Shown: positions 36,103 through 46,675, counted from the first letter of the stretch. The stretch is DNA of 64,000 nt from Arthrinium phaeospermum (GCA_006503535.1 QYRS01000009.1:2108001-2172000), one strand, 5' to 3'. Numbers and translations are program-made. The notes: generated from the letters alone by a model not told the origin.

Positions 36103-37135
36103 ATGTAAGTTGCCCAAACTCACTGTTCGTCTGCGTCAGCCTTTGCGACATTTTGATATTTCGATGGATTCGGCGGATGCGGCGATGGATATGTACGGAT
36201 CGTTTGGCGAGAGAGAGCACGAAACTTTTACACATACACACGCACACACAAATCAGCCCTGACTCGAATATCGGCATCATCGATTTTGCCCCGACCACCA
36301 CACCTGTCAGCAATTGCTATAATCAATTACGCCTGGGCAACCTCGTCAAGACTCTCGCTCCCATCTGTCGATCCGTTGTCCATCGAAATATGTCACTTCG
36401 GCATCTCATATCTCGCTGCAAATTTGTGTAGCCCAGGAACATGGAGACTAGTGGGCTAACTGTTGCTTCCTCTTAAGGGTCAATCTGCGAACCCAGAAGC
36501 GCCTGGCCGCGTCGGTCATTGGCTGCGGCAAGAACAAGGTCTGGCTGGACCCCAACGAGGTCAGCGAGATCTCCAACGCCAACTCCCGCCAAACCATCCG
36601 CAAGCTCGTCAGCGATGGCCTCATCATCCGCAAGCCCGTCACCATGCACTCGCGATCGCGTGCCCGTGAGCTGAACGCCGCCCGCCGCATCGGTCGTCAC
36701 CGTGGTTTCGGTAAGCGCAAGGGTACTGCCGATGCCCGTATGCCCGAGCAGATCCTCTGGATGCGCCGCCTCCGTGTCCTCCGCCGCCTTTTGGTCAAGT
36801 ACCGTGCCAGCGGCAAGATCGACAAGCACCTGTACCACGAGCTGTACCACTCCAGCAAGGGTAACGCCTTCAAGCACAAGCGTGCCCTCGTTGAGCACGT
36901 ACGTTGAACTCCCCCGAGATCCAACATCTTGCACATATATCCCTGGGCTTTACCATATTGACTTTCACCCTTTCAGATCCACCGTGCCAAGGCCGAGAAG
37001 GCCCGTGAGCGAGCTCTGAAGGACGAGATGGACGCCAAGCGCGCCAAGACCAAGGCTGCCCGCGAGCGCAAGCAGGAGCGTGTGGCGGCGAAGCGCAGCG
37101 CCATGATGGGCGAGGGCGAGGAGGAGAGCAAGTGA
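36103..37135 (+). CDS. rpl19: 60S ribosomal protein eL19
   Basis: Ribosomal protein eL19 (193 residues), a structural protein of the large subunit that takes part in an intersubunit bridge. Exons are 36103-36104, 36478-36898 and 36977-37135. The first coding exon contributes only A and T of the start codon; the 373-nt intron 1 (GTAAGT to TTAAG) is followed by the G, then [13 protein letters not shown]. Intron 2 is 78 nt. The N-terminal globular part is highly conserved ([31 protein letters not shown]), and the C-terminus is the long basic helix ending in GEGEEESK. Third positions are strongly C-biased, as expected of a highly expressed gene. A naive ORF caller would start at an internal Met and lose the N-terminus. 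Identification is secure. Confidence 0.98.
36227..36250. repeat. CA-rich simple repeat in eL19 intron 1
   Basis: Imperfect CA dinucleotide run interrupted by T and G, inside the long first intron of the eL19 gene. Confidence 0.7.
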
Positions 37136-37860
37136 ACAAAATCACCTCCGGTATTCTGAGTTCCTTTACAACCACGGTATCTGAGAAACGGCTGCATTCG
37201 GAGTCATTGGTTTGGGTCACCTTTTTTTCTCGTCGCGTATCTGGAGGCTCGGAGGCATACCGTAAATAACGCGAATGAATCCATCGAGCTGTTTGCACTG
37301 GCATTGACGAATGAGAAGAAAATGGAAAGCACACGGTCTTGGGTTCTGGTCTCCTGCATGTGATGTGCCCTATGTGACGAAGGGGGTCAAGCTGACGATA
37401 ATGACGTCCTGGCTACTGCCTCGGAACATGATTATGCGCATGTTAAAGTTACATAGAAGAAGCCTTCAAATGTGATTGATGATACATCCTATCCTTTACC
37501 GTCTTCTCGTGTATCCTCTCGTGTCTTTCCTTCTTCCCATCTTGGTTGATCCAACGGGGAATGCCGGGCAACACGTCATATGTGCGTTGTGTGGTTGAGG
37601 CATTGGATGATGTTGGCTTTAACATATCCCCTACAGTAGAGAGCCACCGATCACTTGCTCACCCATATTGCCAACACCTTTGCTTGCTCGCCTTGGGACC
37701 ATTGAGGCACCTCCCACATTTCAGTGTATCCGAGGTCTCCAACTTGCTGCGCGATTGGTCGACGCTCAGCCATCAGGGCATGTATTCCACCACATGCACA
37801 CGGTTCTAGTTAGGTGGTTTGCCGTTCCGGCTTCGTCAATTACTGTGGAAGCTACGGATC
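37136..37860. other. Intergenic stretch downstream of eL19
   Basis: No recognisable gene or RNA; short unsupported ORFs only. The segment leads into the frame-broken relic described next. Confidence 0.5.
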
Positions 37861-37979
37861 ATGAGGTGGAATAATCATGGATCTCCCGTTGATTCAATTG
37901 ACTTCCTTCAATGGTTTTTTGTTGGACGCTGGGTTATCCGACTATGGTTATGCTATGGTTATATGGTTTTGGTGATGTT

Positions 37980-38727
37980 GAGTTTGGATAGTAGCGTCGG
38001 GAGCCACTGCAACGACGGCAACTGCCCCTCGGGAAAGATTATGACGGAAGGAGCATGTTCGATTTTGACATTGTCGTACTTTCTACGCTTTTCAAATACT
38101 AACCCATTTGACACGCTGAGTTTTTGTTCTTTTTCGGTGACAGGCAACCCAGGAAGTCCATCGGCTGAGAACTGGTTCACTTGGGCCAGCAGCACATTTT
38201 CGGGCTGGTTTCCTCCCTCGTGGAGAAAGGAAGAAAGCTCACTTCCGTTTCTCCATCAACCAATGCGTCGGCCAGACGTTCGCCTCGTACAAGCCGGCCG
38301 AGAATGCCGGGTCGATCCTCGCTGCAGCCAGTGGGTGCACGGGGATCCAGCTTGGAGCAGCCGGGGCGATGTACGACAAGGATCTGTCGGACGTGACGAG
38401 AAGCAGGTCGCATCGGTTCTGACTGAGGCCGTCAAGCTCGTGTGCGCGGCAACGAACTCGTCCTGCTGCATGGCAGGCTGTCCGACAACGAGCGTAGGGC
38501 GCACTTCAATCGACTACCAATCGATTCATGGGAACTCTTTCGCTTCTCCAACGTCACGTGGAAACGGCCTGTGTCGTTTGGTTGCTGCTCGTACAAGCCT
38601 TGCGGTCAGTCCGGGGCAGTCGACGCCAAGACTCCAGAAGAGCTGGAGACTGTGGCCCTTAGGTCACCCGGAGGTCGGCTGCCCTTTCTACACTGGGGTC
38701 GACCGGTATTGTGTAGAAGAGTCTTAA
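37980..38727 (+). pseudogene. Frame-broken cysteine-containing relic, unknown
   Basis: Coding-like composition spreads over more than one frame. A strong acceptor-like pyrimidine tract ends at 38143. From about 38245 to 38396 one frame reads a compact Cys/Gly/Ala-rich segment (beginning FSINQCVGQTFASYKP), which stops at 38420. From about 38396 the next frame continues smoothly with EKQVASVLTEAVKLVCAA and a Cys-rich patch. The frame change near 38395 looks like a small indel. Upstream, 38000-38035 encodes HCNDGNCPSGK. It resembles a decayed secreted cysteine-containing protein, but I do not recognise the family, and an unseen intron could also explain the frames. Confidence 0.3.
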
Positions 38728-39607
38728 GGATAACGTATACGTCCCTCGGTTACGGTATTCTTGTTTGATTTTGCCGTGTTCTAACATATGTCTATTGAAA
38801 AAGGGAGAAAACAAGAGAAGAAGCAGAGGCGAGACCAAAGAGGACCATCAGGAGGATAGGAACGACGAAAGAAATCTAGGAGCAACGAACATCATCGCAG
38901 GGTTTCCGAAACAAGCCAGAGCAGCTAAGAAAGACCTCGAGACGCGCCTGACAAAGGCCCATAGTGAACAGTAACCCGTGTACCTGTCACGTCTTATCGC
39001 TACCTTGGAGACGTCACCAACCAGATCTTGTAACAGTTGATCAATCACAGCTGGGCGGCAAGACGAAAGACCAAACCCTCAAGGAGCACAGCGTGCTTAA
39101 CCTCAGGGAGGTCGGCCTTTGACTGTGCTGTCGCGATCACTACATCACTCAAGCCGTAGCGAAACTTGGGCGGTAACGAATTGGACCGTTGGCCGACCTT
39201 TCATACCCGTTAGCCTCACCTCGACGACCGACGTTTTCATTACCTTCGACGACGATTCTGATGATATTCACGATATCGACGCTTCTGCCGGCGAAATGAA
39301 AATAGGTTATTCGTTTGGCGCCTCTGGCAGCCATTGGTGAGCTGGGTTCTGGTTTGGTCTGACAGTGCTTGGGATGCGTTATCTGTTACATGGCGAGGGC
39401 TCTTCATGGATCTTGTGTGGCGTCACCGGGCGACACCCTTTTTTGGCGGCCAGCAGTAGATTAGTGATGCGAATGTGTCAAGGGCAGCTTCGCCATCGTT
39501 ATCGCACCGGTTCAATCACATATGAAAGATGATGTCCTGTATGTTCTCATTCAATCCAGATTAGATCGCAAGTAATCTCCAAAATACCACGGTCGACATT
39601 ATGATTG
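38728..39607. other. Intergenic stretch, no gene seen
   Basis: Lies between the relic and the 3' end of the transcription factor gene. Short ORFs only, none supported. Confidence 0.5.
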
Positions 39608-41413
39608 TCACGATGGTGTTTTAATCGCTTCTTCAATCCATATTCTTACTTCTTTGTCGGCTTGGGGATGTAGAAGCCCAGATAGAGAATCGTAAATGTG
39701 CTTCCCTGATTTATCATCCAGTAGTTGGATCCACAGGTGTGACTTCAGGATCTCCTGCAGGCCTTTCCAAGTCCTCACGTGGCAGGTATTCATGTGCTCC
39801 TGCAGAGAATCTCGTAACCAGATATCTTCTGAGATGTTGAAGAGCGATACAGCGCCAATCATCAACAGCCACAAAACTGTCTCCGAGGGCACCGAACCAT
39901 CATCAGGCACATGATGGCGAAGGCTTTGGCGGTACGACGCAGAAATTCCGCGAGAAGGGGGCCGAATGTCTTGCCACTGTAGAAAGATATGGTAGGTAAA
40001 TACAAGAAGGCCAAGTCGCACAGTCTCATCGAGTGAGCCGGCTGTGAAGCCCATGCGAAAAAGACGGTACATAACCGCAGTCATGGTTCCATGAATGGTC
40101 TCTGGAGGAAGCAGCATCCGAGTCTGTGTTCCCAAGTTGGCTAACAAACAGAAAGTCCTCGTCATCCGCCAGGCTTTGGCCAAGTCTCCGTCTAGGGTCG
40201 AGACGAAGTGTGCCACCTGCTCCAGGCGTAGGTTGGTGATGGGCTTGGACATTAGCTGTTCAGGATAGTCGGGTATGGGCTCTGATGGTTGGAGAAAGAA
40301 TTGGGGCTTGGAATCGGAAAGAAGCGCGATACCGAGATCACATCTTTCTTCACAGTCAGCACATGTTCAACGATGTATAAAGATGTTTCCGGGCGGGTTA
40401 CGTACCTCAACATCTCGGTACGCAGCCTTGGGTGGTGGTCGAAGGCATCTAAGCCGCCTCTCAAGTCGACCATCTTCCGCAGGCCTTGCATATGCTGCTT
40501 AGACGTCGCGGCATCCCCATCAAAGTGCGACGCGCTGGCCAATTTCAAGACCGCACTGATGGTCGCGTCGGAGATCTTTTCTTCCTCGTCGTCTCCAAGC
40601 AGCTTCTGGCGCAAGAGCTGGAGCCCTCTATGGTGATGCTGAGTCGCTGCCGCATTGACAGCAGCTTCCGGTCGGCGGCGCAGGATCCGGTCGATGAAGT
40701 TTTCCAGTGCGTATGCGTTGATATGCAGCGCCGCCGCGTCGAATCCCACTGGGTGAGGTGCTGCTGCCGCTCCACCTTCGCCATGAAAGCCAATTGACGC
40801 TAGGAGAGGGGAGACGATCTTCATCGCAACCTTGGAGACTTGGGGGCATATTGGAATCAATCCACAACGAACTCAATACGCTGGTTCGGATGGATTACGA
40901 CGTACCTTGTATCATCTGCATGATGACCGATGAGTCTATCTCATCGGGAAAGTCCATGTAGTAAAGACGCGTACCTAAGCGACCGGGCAGGAGCGGCATG
41001 TGCACCTTGGCTACTTCTTCTAGGATGGCATGCTCGCGCTGTATTGGTCTGGTAGAGATGCCAATATCCTTCACGTCTCTTCCTTGGATTAGACGATCAT
41101 TTGTCGTCTTCTTCTTCTTTTTCTTGCCGCGCATTACGTGGCTCCTGATGAGCTTTCGGGTCGTCGGGTTGACCTTATCTCCGTTCGAGGAGACGATGAA
41201 CGGCATATCACCGACTGGCGGCCCGGCAGTAGTTGTAGTCGCTCTTCTTGTATCTTTCAGCTTCAGCTCTGACATATTGAATAGCAGTTCTGGGCGCGCT
41301 TTCTCAATTGGGTAAACGGGGTTGAACGAAGGATAGATTACACGCCCGAGGTGCGACTGTGGGATGCTGACAGACTTATCCCGACTCCTCCGTGTCTTGC
41401 CCCTTTCTGGCAT
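39608..41413 (-). CDS. Fungal-specific transcription factor without zinc cluster
   Basis: Predicted 558-residue regulator of the fungal-specific transcription factor domain group (Fungal_trans_2-like). Exons: 41413-40906, 40838-40406, 40343-39608; introns 67 and 62 nt. The acceptor of intron 2 (GAAAG at 40344) was chosen because it alone gives an open junction reading RCDLGIALLSDSKPQFF. The N-terminus lacks a Zn2Cys6 cluster. Instead residues about 70-95 carry the common fungal signature FIVSSNGDKVNPTTRKLIRSHVMRG followed by six lysines, a likely nuclear signal. The remainder is helical, with the HMQGLRKMVDLRGGLDAF motif typical of these middle-homology regions. It is divergent from a truncated SDR gene (262 bp apart) and next to an intact SDR and an FAD monooxygenase, so it may regulate that group. 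DNA binding is unproven without a zinc cluster. Confidence 0.85.
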
Positions 41414-41675
41414 AGCGCCCGTGTAACAGCAAAGGTCCGGTATCGAAGGCCCGTCTTAGCCCCGGGCTTATAGAAACGACGCTGACTTGAATTAGTGTTG
41501 ATAGAAGGGCGTCGGATATTTTAGCTGAGTCATGACCTTTTCACTCGGTTTGCAATGCGTGTATGTTGCCAATAGGGACGATTATTGATATAAGAGCAAT
41601 GCGAAGCCCCCGGCCTCTGGACATGTCGAATAGCCGGTTCAACGCTATCCTCTTACCAACCTCATCCCAGCCACG
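41414..41675. promoter_or_regulatory. Short divergent promoter, TF / truncated SDR
   Basis: Only 262 bp separate the start codons of the transcription factor and the truncated SDR. A TATA-like GATATAAGAG near 41587 faces the SDR side. The arrangement is typical of a local regulator controlling its neighbour. Confidence 0.4.
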
Positions 41676-41900
41676 ATGACGAAAACCTCTAGACCAAAGT
41701 CAGTTCTGATCACCGGGTGCTCAACGGGCGGCATTGGCTCAGCCCTGGCCGAGGCCTTCCAGGGGTGCGGATGCCACGTCTTCGCCACCCTCCGGAACCT
41801 CTCCAAAGCGTCGCCCCGTCTCTCGGCCGAGGCTGCAAGAACGGATGGGAACAACAGCAGCAGCGTGATCATCCTCCAACTCGACGTACTGCGAAGATAA
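41676..41900 (+). pseudogene. Truncated short-chain dehydrogenase
   Basis: Starts with a good SDR N-terminus: SVLITGCSTGGIGSALAEAF, the TGxxxGIG cofactor loop, then a second strand ending HVFATLRN and a third ending VIILQLDV. It then stops after 74 residues. The NAG motif, catalytic Ser/Tyr/Lys and the rest of the fold are missing, and no splice site reaches them in the next 600 bp. It most resembles the AYR1-like group of classical SDRs. It is either a deletion relic or the first exon of a gene whose remainder was lost. Confidence 0.7.
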
Positions 41901-42514
41901 TCCCAGTCGCTATGAATATAGGAGTGGTTATCGATGCTCATTTCTTACCTCCTTTTACTACTTCATTGGGCCAGCTTAAATCGCATTTTCAATAACATCG
42001 TGTATCAAAAACTCATGATGAAGGACCGCTCCGTTTGTCTGAATTTCATTGACGTTGGGAACCCCTATCCATCATGAGATGAACACCTGTCTCTGTTATT
42101 CGGACGAGACGGAGTTTGCCGCAAAATTCGAGGATCATATCCGTGTTGAAATAATTGAGGAAGCCAAGACGATTCTGTGACTCTAAAAGTTCCTTGCTAT
42201 GGCCTTTCTCACGTTCTTCCTGTGAGGTATTACCAAAAGCTTTAGTGTGTATAGCCCCTGATCCCGGTATGCCACGCCGAAAAGGGGTAATTGAGTTTGG
42301 GGTACATACGATGTACCCCCACAGCCCGTGTCCCTTAGGTGCATTAGGCAGGAGCTAGCGGTGTTACAAAGCCCTCGGGAGGCCCGGGCTCCGGCGTCAT
42401 ACACGTGGACTTTACCGTTTTCCAAGTGCTGACAGCACCTACCCCAAGTTGAGAAAGTAAGTAACGTTCTTTCCTTTGTCCAGACTAGTGAGCGAAGTGC
42501 AAGAAATCCCCGAA
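41901..42514. other. Intergenic stretch after SDR fragment
   Basis: No further SDR sequence is visible in any frame here. The stretch also contains the promoter of the next SDR gene. One 33-codon ORF starts near 42079 and is not recognisable. Confidence 0.5.
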
Positions 42515-43936
42515 ATGGCTTCCATCCCCCAAATCTTATCTTGGATCGTCCGAGACGTCTATCACGGCTGGAGCCCCCTGCCTCTCCCGCCCGCCGGCGC
42601 CTTCGCCGGCCAGACCGTCTGCGTCGTCGGCGGCTCGACGGGGCTGGGCCTCGCGTCGGCGGAGCACTGCGTCAACCTGGGCGCGGCCGAGGTCATCATC
42701 ACGAGCCGCGGCGTGTCTCGGGCAAATGCGGCCAAAGAGTACCTCGAGGGCAAGGCGGCCGCCATCGCCGCCACGACGGGGGCGTCGGAGTGTCGCGTGA
42801 CGGGGATGATCCTCGACATGAACCGGTACGACTCCGTGGTGAGCTTCGCGGAGGACCTCAAGAAGATCAGGAAGGGGCAGGGCGGCCTCGATTTCATCCT
42901 TCTCAACGCGGCCGTCATCCAGTCGCGCTTCGTGCAGAGTCCCGAGGGCTGGCAGGAGGAGCTGCAGGTCAACACGCTGAGCAGTGTGCTGTTGGCGCTG
43001 CTGTTGATGCCCTGGCTGCGGGCGGAACGCAGGAACCGCTATTCGCCAGCCCACCTCGCTTTCACGACCTCGTCGGCGTCGCTGTCGAATGACGTTTCGA
43101 AATGGGAGGGTTGGTCTCTGCAGAATGGGGGAGAGGGGATCCTGAATCATTGGAACAAGAAGGAGACATGGCCGCCGGGCTTGTCGGGAGGGTACCCCAT
43201 TTCCAAGGCCTTGTTGATGTACGCCTGCAGAGAACTCGTCAAGATGGCCGTGGGGCTTGATGGAAAGTAAGTCCCCCAGTACAGAATATCCACAGACTAG
43301 TTGCTGTCTTTTGCTCCGATTATCCCTGCTCAGTACTGAAATCAGTACGAAACTGACGACTCAAACTATACTCTAGGCCTTGGGTGATCATCAACTCCAT
43401 GGAGCCCGGTATGGTGAAGACGGAGATACAACGGCACATCCTCGAGAACTCGCCAGTTCTAGAGTTCTTGGGGGATATCTTCGTTTCCGCCGTCTTCAAA
43501 ACCTCGGAGAGCGGTGCCCGGATCCTGATCATGGGTGGTCTAACCACAGAGGAAGAACATGTAAGCTTGGAGAAGACGCCTGCCTACCCTTCCCCACGTA
43601 CCCTTCGCCTCCGATTTGTATGCAAGCGAACAAACGAAAGTCGTGAGAAATAATGATCTGACCACGGTCTTGGAAAATTGTAGGGACACCGCCTATCGCG
43701 GCTTTATCCGCACGAGGAGTACATGAAGTAAGTCCACCACCCAGGACATACCATGACCCATACCCCGAGCGTTGAGCCCGAAGCTAACAAATAATTACCC
43801 GAGCTGCAGCATGCCTGTAGTCGCCAGTCCGATGGCGAAGAGGCTGCAGCAGATCGTGTGGAACGAGATCACCGACATCCTAGCCAAAGCTGTGCCGGAG
43901 GCCAAGCAATGTCTTGCTGACTTGCGCAGTCCTTGA
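42515..43936 (+). CDS. Short-chain dehydrogenase/reductase
   Basis: NAD(P)-dependent oxidoreductase of the classical-like SDR superfamily, 368 residues. Four exons: 42515-43266, 43377-43560, 43684-43727, 43810-43936, all GT-AG. The cofactor loop is VVGGSTGLGLA near residues 33-43, followed by a strand ending ITSRG, so NADP is plausible. The NAG position reads LNAAV. The catalytic Ser lies in TTSSASLSND and the YxxxK pair in GYPISKALL. The PG motif is SMEPGMVKTE. The C-terminal extension after about residue 310 is longer than in minimal SDRs and probably closes the substrate pocket. It is typical of SDRs in fungal secondary or xenobiotic metabolism. Substrate unknown. Context: same strand as a truncated SDR and an FAD monooxygenase. 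Confidence 0.9.
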
Positions 43937-44133
43937 ACAATGATACTTCTGTGCTCAGGAGTTGTGACGGTGTAGCATGGCGGGTATCCTAGGGGCCATA
44001 GAATATGCTTTCCGATAGACTTGGCTGAAAGGGGGCAATAATAGTTTATCCACACCCAAGGACATGATGACAACAACAACAACAGAGAGGCCCGTCCAAG
44101 GGTTTAAATGCCCTGTTGATACGTAGTTCCATT
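43937..44133. other. Spacer between SDR gene and tRNA-like element
   Basis: Contains the SDR 3' region and a short ACA trinucleotide repeat near 44068-44083. Nothing else seen. Confidence 0.5.
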
Positions 44134-44223
44134 GCCCGGACCGGTGTAGCCTAGCGGTTGTATCATTATAGCATTATTAGATTATACTTAAAAGGCAAGA
44201 GGGTTCAACTCCCTCTGCGGGCA
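44134..44223 (+). tRNA. tRNA-like element, probable tRNA pseudogene
   Basis: An A-box-like TAGCCTAGCGG and a good B box (GGTTCAACTCC) are present with proper spacing. The T arm is perfect (GAGGG, loop TTCAACT, CCCTC). The 5' GCCCG pairs with 3' CGGGC, and a T7 run at 44227-44233 gives a Pol III terminator. However, the acceptor stem has a G-G mismatch, the D stem is weak, and the AT-rich middle forms no clear anticodon stem even if an intron is allowed. I therefore cannot assign an anticodon. It is either a decayed tRNA or one with an insertion in the 5' half. Confidence 0.5.
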
Positions 44224-44226
44224 TTC

Positions 44227-44233
44227 TTTTTTT
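44227..44233 (+). terminator. Pol III T-run terminator
   Basis: Seven consecutive T four bases after the tRNA-like element. Confidence 0.55.
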
Positions 44234-44795
44234 CGCCTATCTCCCTGCTCCCTTTTTATACCCCTACTGGATATCAATAAATCTGCTCTGACGACAAAAA
44301 GTCATACTGACATGTCATCTTCACCGTGGCCGTCCAAAGAGCAGTCTTTACCATTCGTAGTAGTTTCTCGCAATGTTGAAGAGCCATTGATATACGGCTG
44401 GTGCGCCAACGACCAGACCATTACTAGATCTATCAAGTATGAGCAAGTGGCCTGCCCGTAGCGGATTTATCACCGTAACTCCGCGGGCTGTCTAGTCGTT
44501 CGAGCCACGCCGTTCTTGAGGTGCTGCACAAATTACCGGTGTTGGCCTCTCGGCTCCGAGCAACGGCCGAAACGACGGCCGCGATCACGGCCGCGCGGCA
44601 TAAACCAGGCGCATTATCAAGAAGACAGAAGTATTTAGGGAAGAAACATTTCCGCTTCGCAATAGGAAATAATTTCACCATTCTTTTGTCTACTATGGCC
44701 ACTTTGTTTCTCTTTTAAGACATTTCAGGTCAACGCCCATTTATCGTGTTCTTATCACACAAACGTTTGGCACTAATAGCGTCAAAACTCTCTGA
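44234..44795. other. Upstream region of FAD monooxygenase
   Basis: No gene. Contains several closely spaced CGGCCG palindromic hexamers around 44567-44597, which might be binding sites but are unassigned. Confidence 0.45.
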
Positions 44796-46127
44796 ATGAT
44801 GGTAGCGCAAACGCCTCCTATATCCTCTGCTACTGCCATGTCTCTTAACATCCTCATCGTCGGCGCCGGTGTCTGCGGGCCGGCTCTCGCGACCCTCCTG
44901 ATGCACGCCGACCCCGGGCACAACATCACCGTCGTGGAACGCGCACCCTCGCTACGAGTTGCGGGGCAGCAGCTTGATGTCAAGATGCAGGGCCTGCCTA
45001 TACTCAAGAAAATGGGCCTGCATGATGCCATCAAGCCGCTACTGGTGGCCGAGACAGGCTTGCAATTCATGGACACGAACGGTAATTCGCTCGCGGAGTT
45101 TGGCGTGACGAGCGACGGGAAGCGCAATTACTCACTGTCAACGGACCGCGAGATCATGCGCAACGATCTGGTCAATATGCTGTATGAAGCAAGCCTGAAG
45201 CGGCGTGATGAAATCGAAAACTTGACTGATCCCGGAAAGACCAAGGGCAGCTTGAAGTACAAGTTTGGGAAGAGCCTTACTGAGCTCTCGCAGGACGATC
45301 ATGGAGTCGACGTCAAATTCTCAAGTGGCGAGACCGGCCGGTATGATCTGGTGGTTGCTGCGGACGGTCAAGGGTCGCGCACAAGACGTCTGACGTGGGG
45401 AGTAGAAGCCAGCGCATCGGCGTTTCACCCCCTGGGAATTCAGGCAGCCTATTACAGCATCCCACGGGCGGAGGGAGAAGGCGGCATGGCGAAGTGGTTC
45501 AATGCTCCCGGAAGCCGGTCTGTCATGATTCGGAATGGCGACCGCCCGATGACGCAGGTGTACCTGTTCGCACGCAAGAACGTAGAGCTGTTCCGGCAAG
45601 CCTACAAAGAGCCCGTCGCGAAACAGAAGGAGGCCTTCCGTGAAGTGTTCGCCGGCGCCGGCTGGGAAGTCGACAGGTTCCTAAAGGGCATGGACGAGTG
45701 CGACGACTTCTATGCGCACGAAATCGGGCAGATCAAACTTGACCCGCTCTACAAAGGCCGGGTCGTCCTCGTGGGGGATGCTGGTTTCTGTCCCTCGCCA
45801 TTCACGGGCATGGGCACGACGCTTTCTCTCATTGGGGCGTATGTTCTGGCTGGCGAGCTGGCGAGGCATGAGGACGATATCGGGTCGGCGTTGAAAGCGT
45901 ACGGCGAGGTTGTCCGGGCTCCTGTCGATGAGTACCAGCGGCTGGCCCCGAGTCTTCTTAGTGGCATGTTTCCTTCGTCTAGGCTTGGTGTCTGGCTGTT
46001 GCAGAATACTGCTTGGGTGCTGTCTCTTCTCAAGGTCGATCAGTTGATACACAAGGTCCTACCCGCGGAGAGTAATGACGGGAAGTGGCCGATCCCAGAA
46101 TACCCAGAGTTGAATTTGCCTGCTTGA
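44796..46127 (+). CDS. FAD-dependent monooxygenase, aromatic hydroxylase type
   Basis: Single-exon group A flavoprotein monooxygenase-like protein, 443 residues, in the PHBH/TetX-like superfamily. Such enzymes hydroxylate aromatic or polyketide substrates with NAD(P)H and O2. The FAD dinucleotide motif GAGVCG is at 23-28, followed by an acidic ending strand (VVERAP). The DG motif appears as VVAADGQGSRTR and the GD motif as VLVGDAGFCPSPFTGMGTTLSL near residue 326, with Asp contacting the FAD ribose. The N-terminal 14 residues precede the core; a start at Met15 (44838) would also give a complete enzyme. A hydrophobic helix near the C-terminus (LGVWLLQNTAWVLSLL) could anchor it to membrane. The gene shares its strand with the nearby SDR and may belong with it and the transcription factor. 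Substrate unknown. Confidence 0.9.
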   Translation: MMVAQTPPISSATAMSLNILIVGAGVCGPALATLLMHADPGHNITVVERAPSLRVAGQQLDVKMQGLPILKKMGLHDAIKPLLVAETGLQFMDTNGNSLAEFGVTSDGKRNYSLSTDREIMRNDLVNMLYEASLKRRDEIENLTDPGKTKGSLKYKFGKSLTELSQDDHGVDVKFSSGETGRYDLVVAADGQGSRTRRLTWGVEASASAFHPLGIQAAYYSIPRAEGEGGMAKWFNAPGSRSVMIRNGDRPMTQVYLFARKNVELFRQAYKEPVAKQKEAFREVFAGAGWEVDRFLKGMDECDDFYAHEIGQIKLDPLYKGRVVLVGDAGFCPSPFTGMGTTLSLIGAYVLAGELARHEDDIGSALKAYGEVVRAPVDEYQRLAPSLLSGMFPSSRLGVWLLQNTAWVLSLLKVDQLIHKVLPAESNDGKWPIPEYPELNLPA

Positions 46128-46581
46128 TAGATTGAGACTGCCTTTAGCATCCTGGGCAATGAGAGGTCGGGGTGGACACATGTAGCTGGTTGCAGCATTT
46201 GGATTCATGTTTGTTGTCAGTATCAGTGGTCTTGAAAAATAGGGAACTCTGCTCATAGCGACTGGAAATACTCAACTCATTATACAAAAGGTATCACACG
46301 TTATTCACCCTCTCTTGAACACCATAACTCAGGCGTTTGTAAGTGCCCAAGGGTTTGCTGAAAGGACACCTGCAGGTAGTGGAGCTGCCTTCCTGACGGG
46401 GGTAGGCACTGGAAGGGAAGGCACCACCCAACCAAAAGTGCCTTTGGGCTGTTTGCAGACGACTCAAGGTAAGTCTACCTACCCAGTCCCCCACTGATGC
46501 CTTACCTAGAAGCACCTCACCTACCTAATAAATCAAAACAATGGCATAAGTCCCCATCCTCACATATGATCACATTCCAAG
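46128..46581. other. Spacer between FAD monooxygenase and tRNA-Glu
   Basis: No recognisable gene; contains the monooxygenase 3' region. Confidence 0.5.
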
Positions 46582-46669
46582 TCCCGTATCGTCCAGTGGT
46601 TAGGATATTGGATTTTCATCACATTATATGAATACTCCAAAGGCCCGGGTTCGAATCCTGGTGCGGGAA
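46582..46669 (+). tRNA. tRNA-Glu(TTC) with 16-nt intron
   Basis: Full cloverleaf: acceptor TCCCGTA with TGCGGGA, D arm GTCC/GGAT with AGTGGTTA loop, anticodon stem TTGGA/TCCAA, anticodon TTC at 46615-46617, four-base variable loop, T arm CCGGG/CCTGG with loop TTCGAAT, and discriminator A at 46669. A 16-nt intron (46619-46634) sits one base 3' of the anticodon, the canonical position. Confidence 0.93.
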
Positions 46670-46675
46670 CAAATC

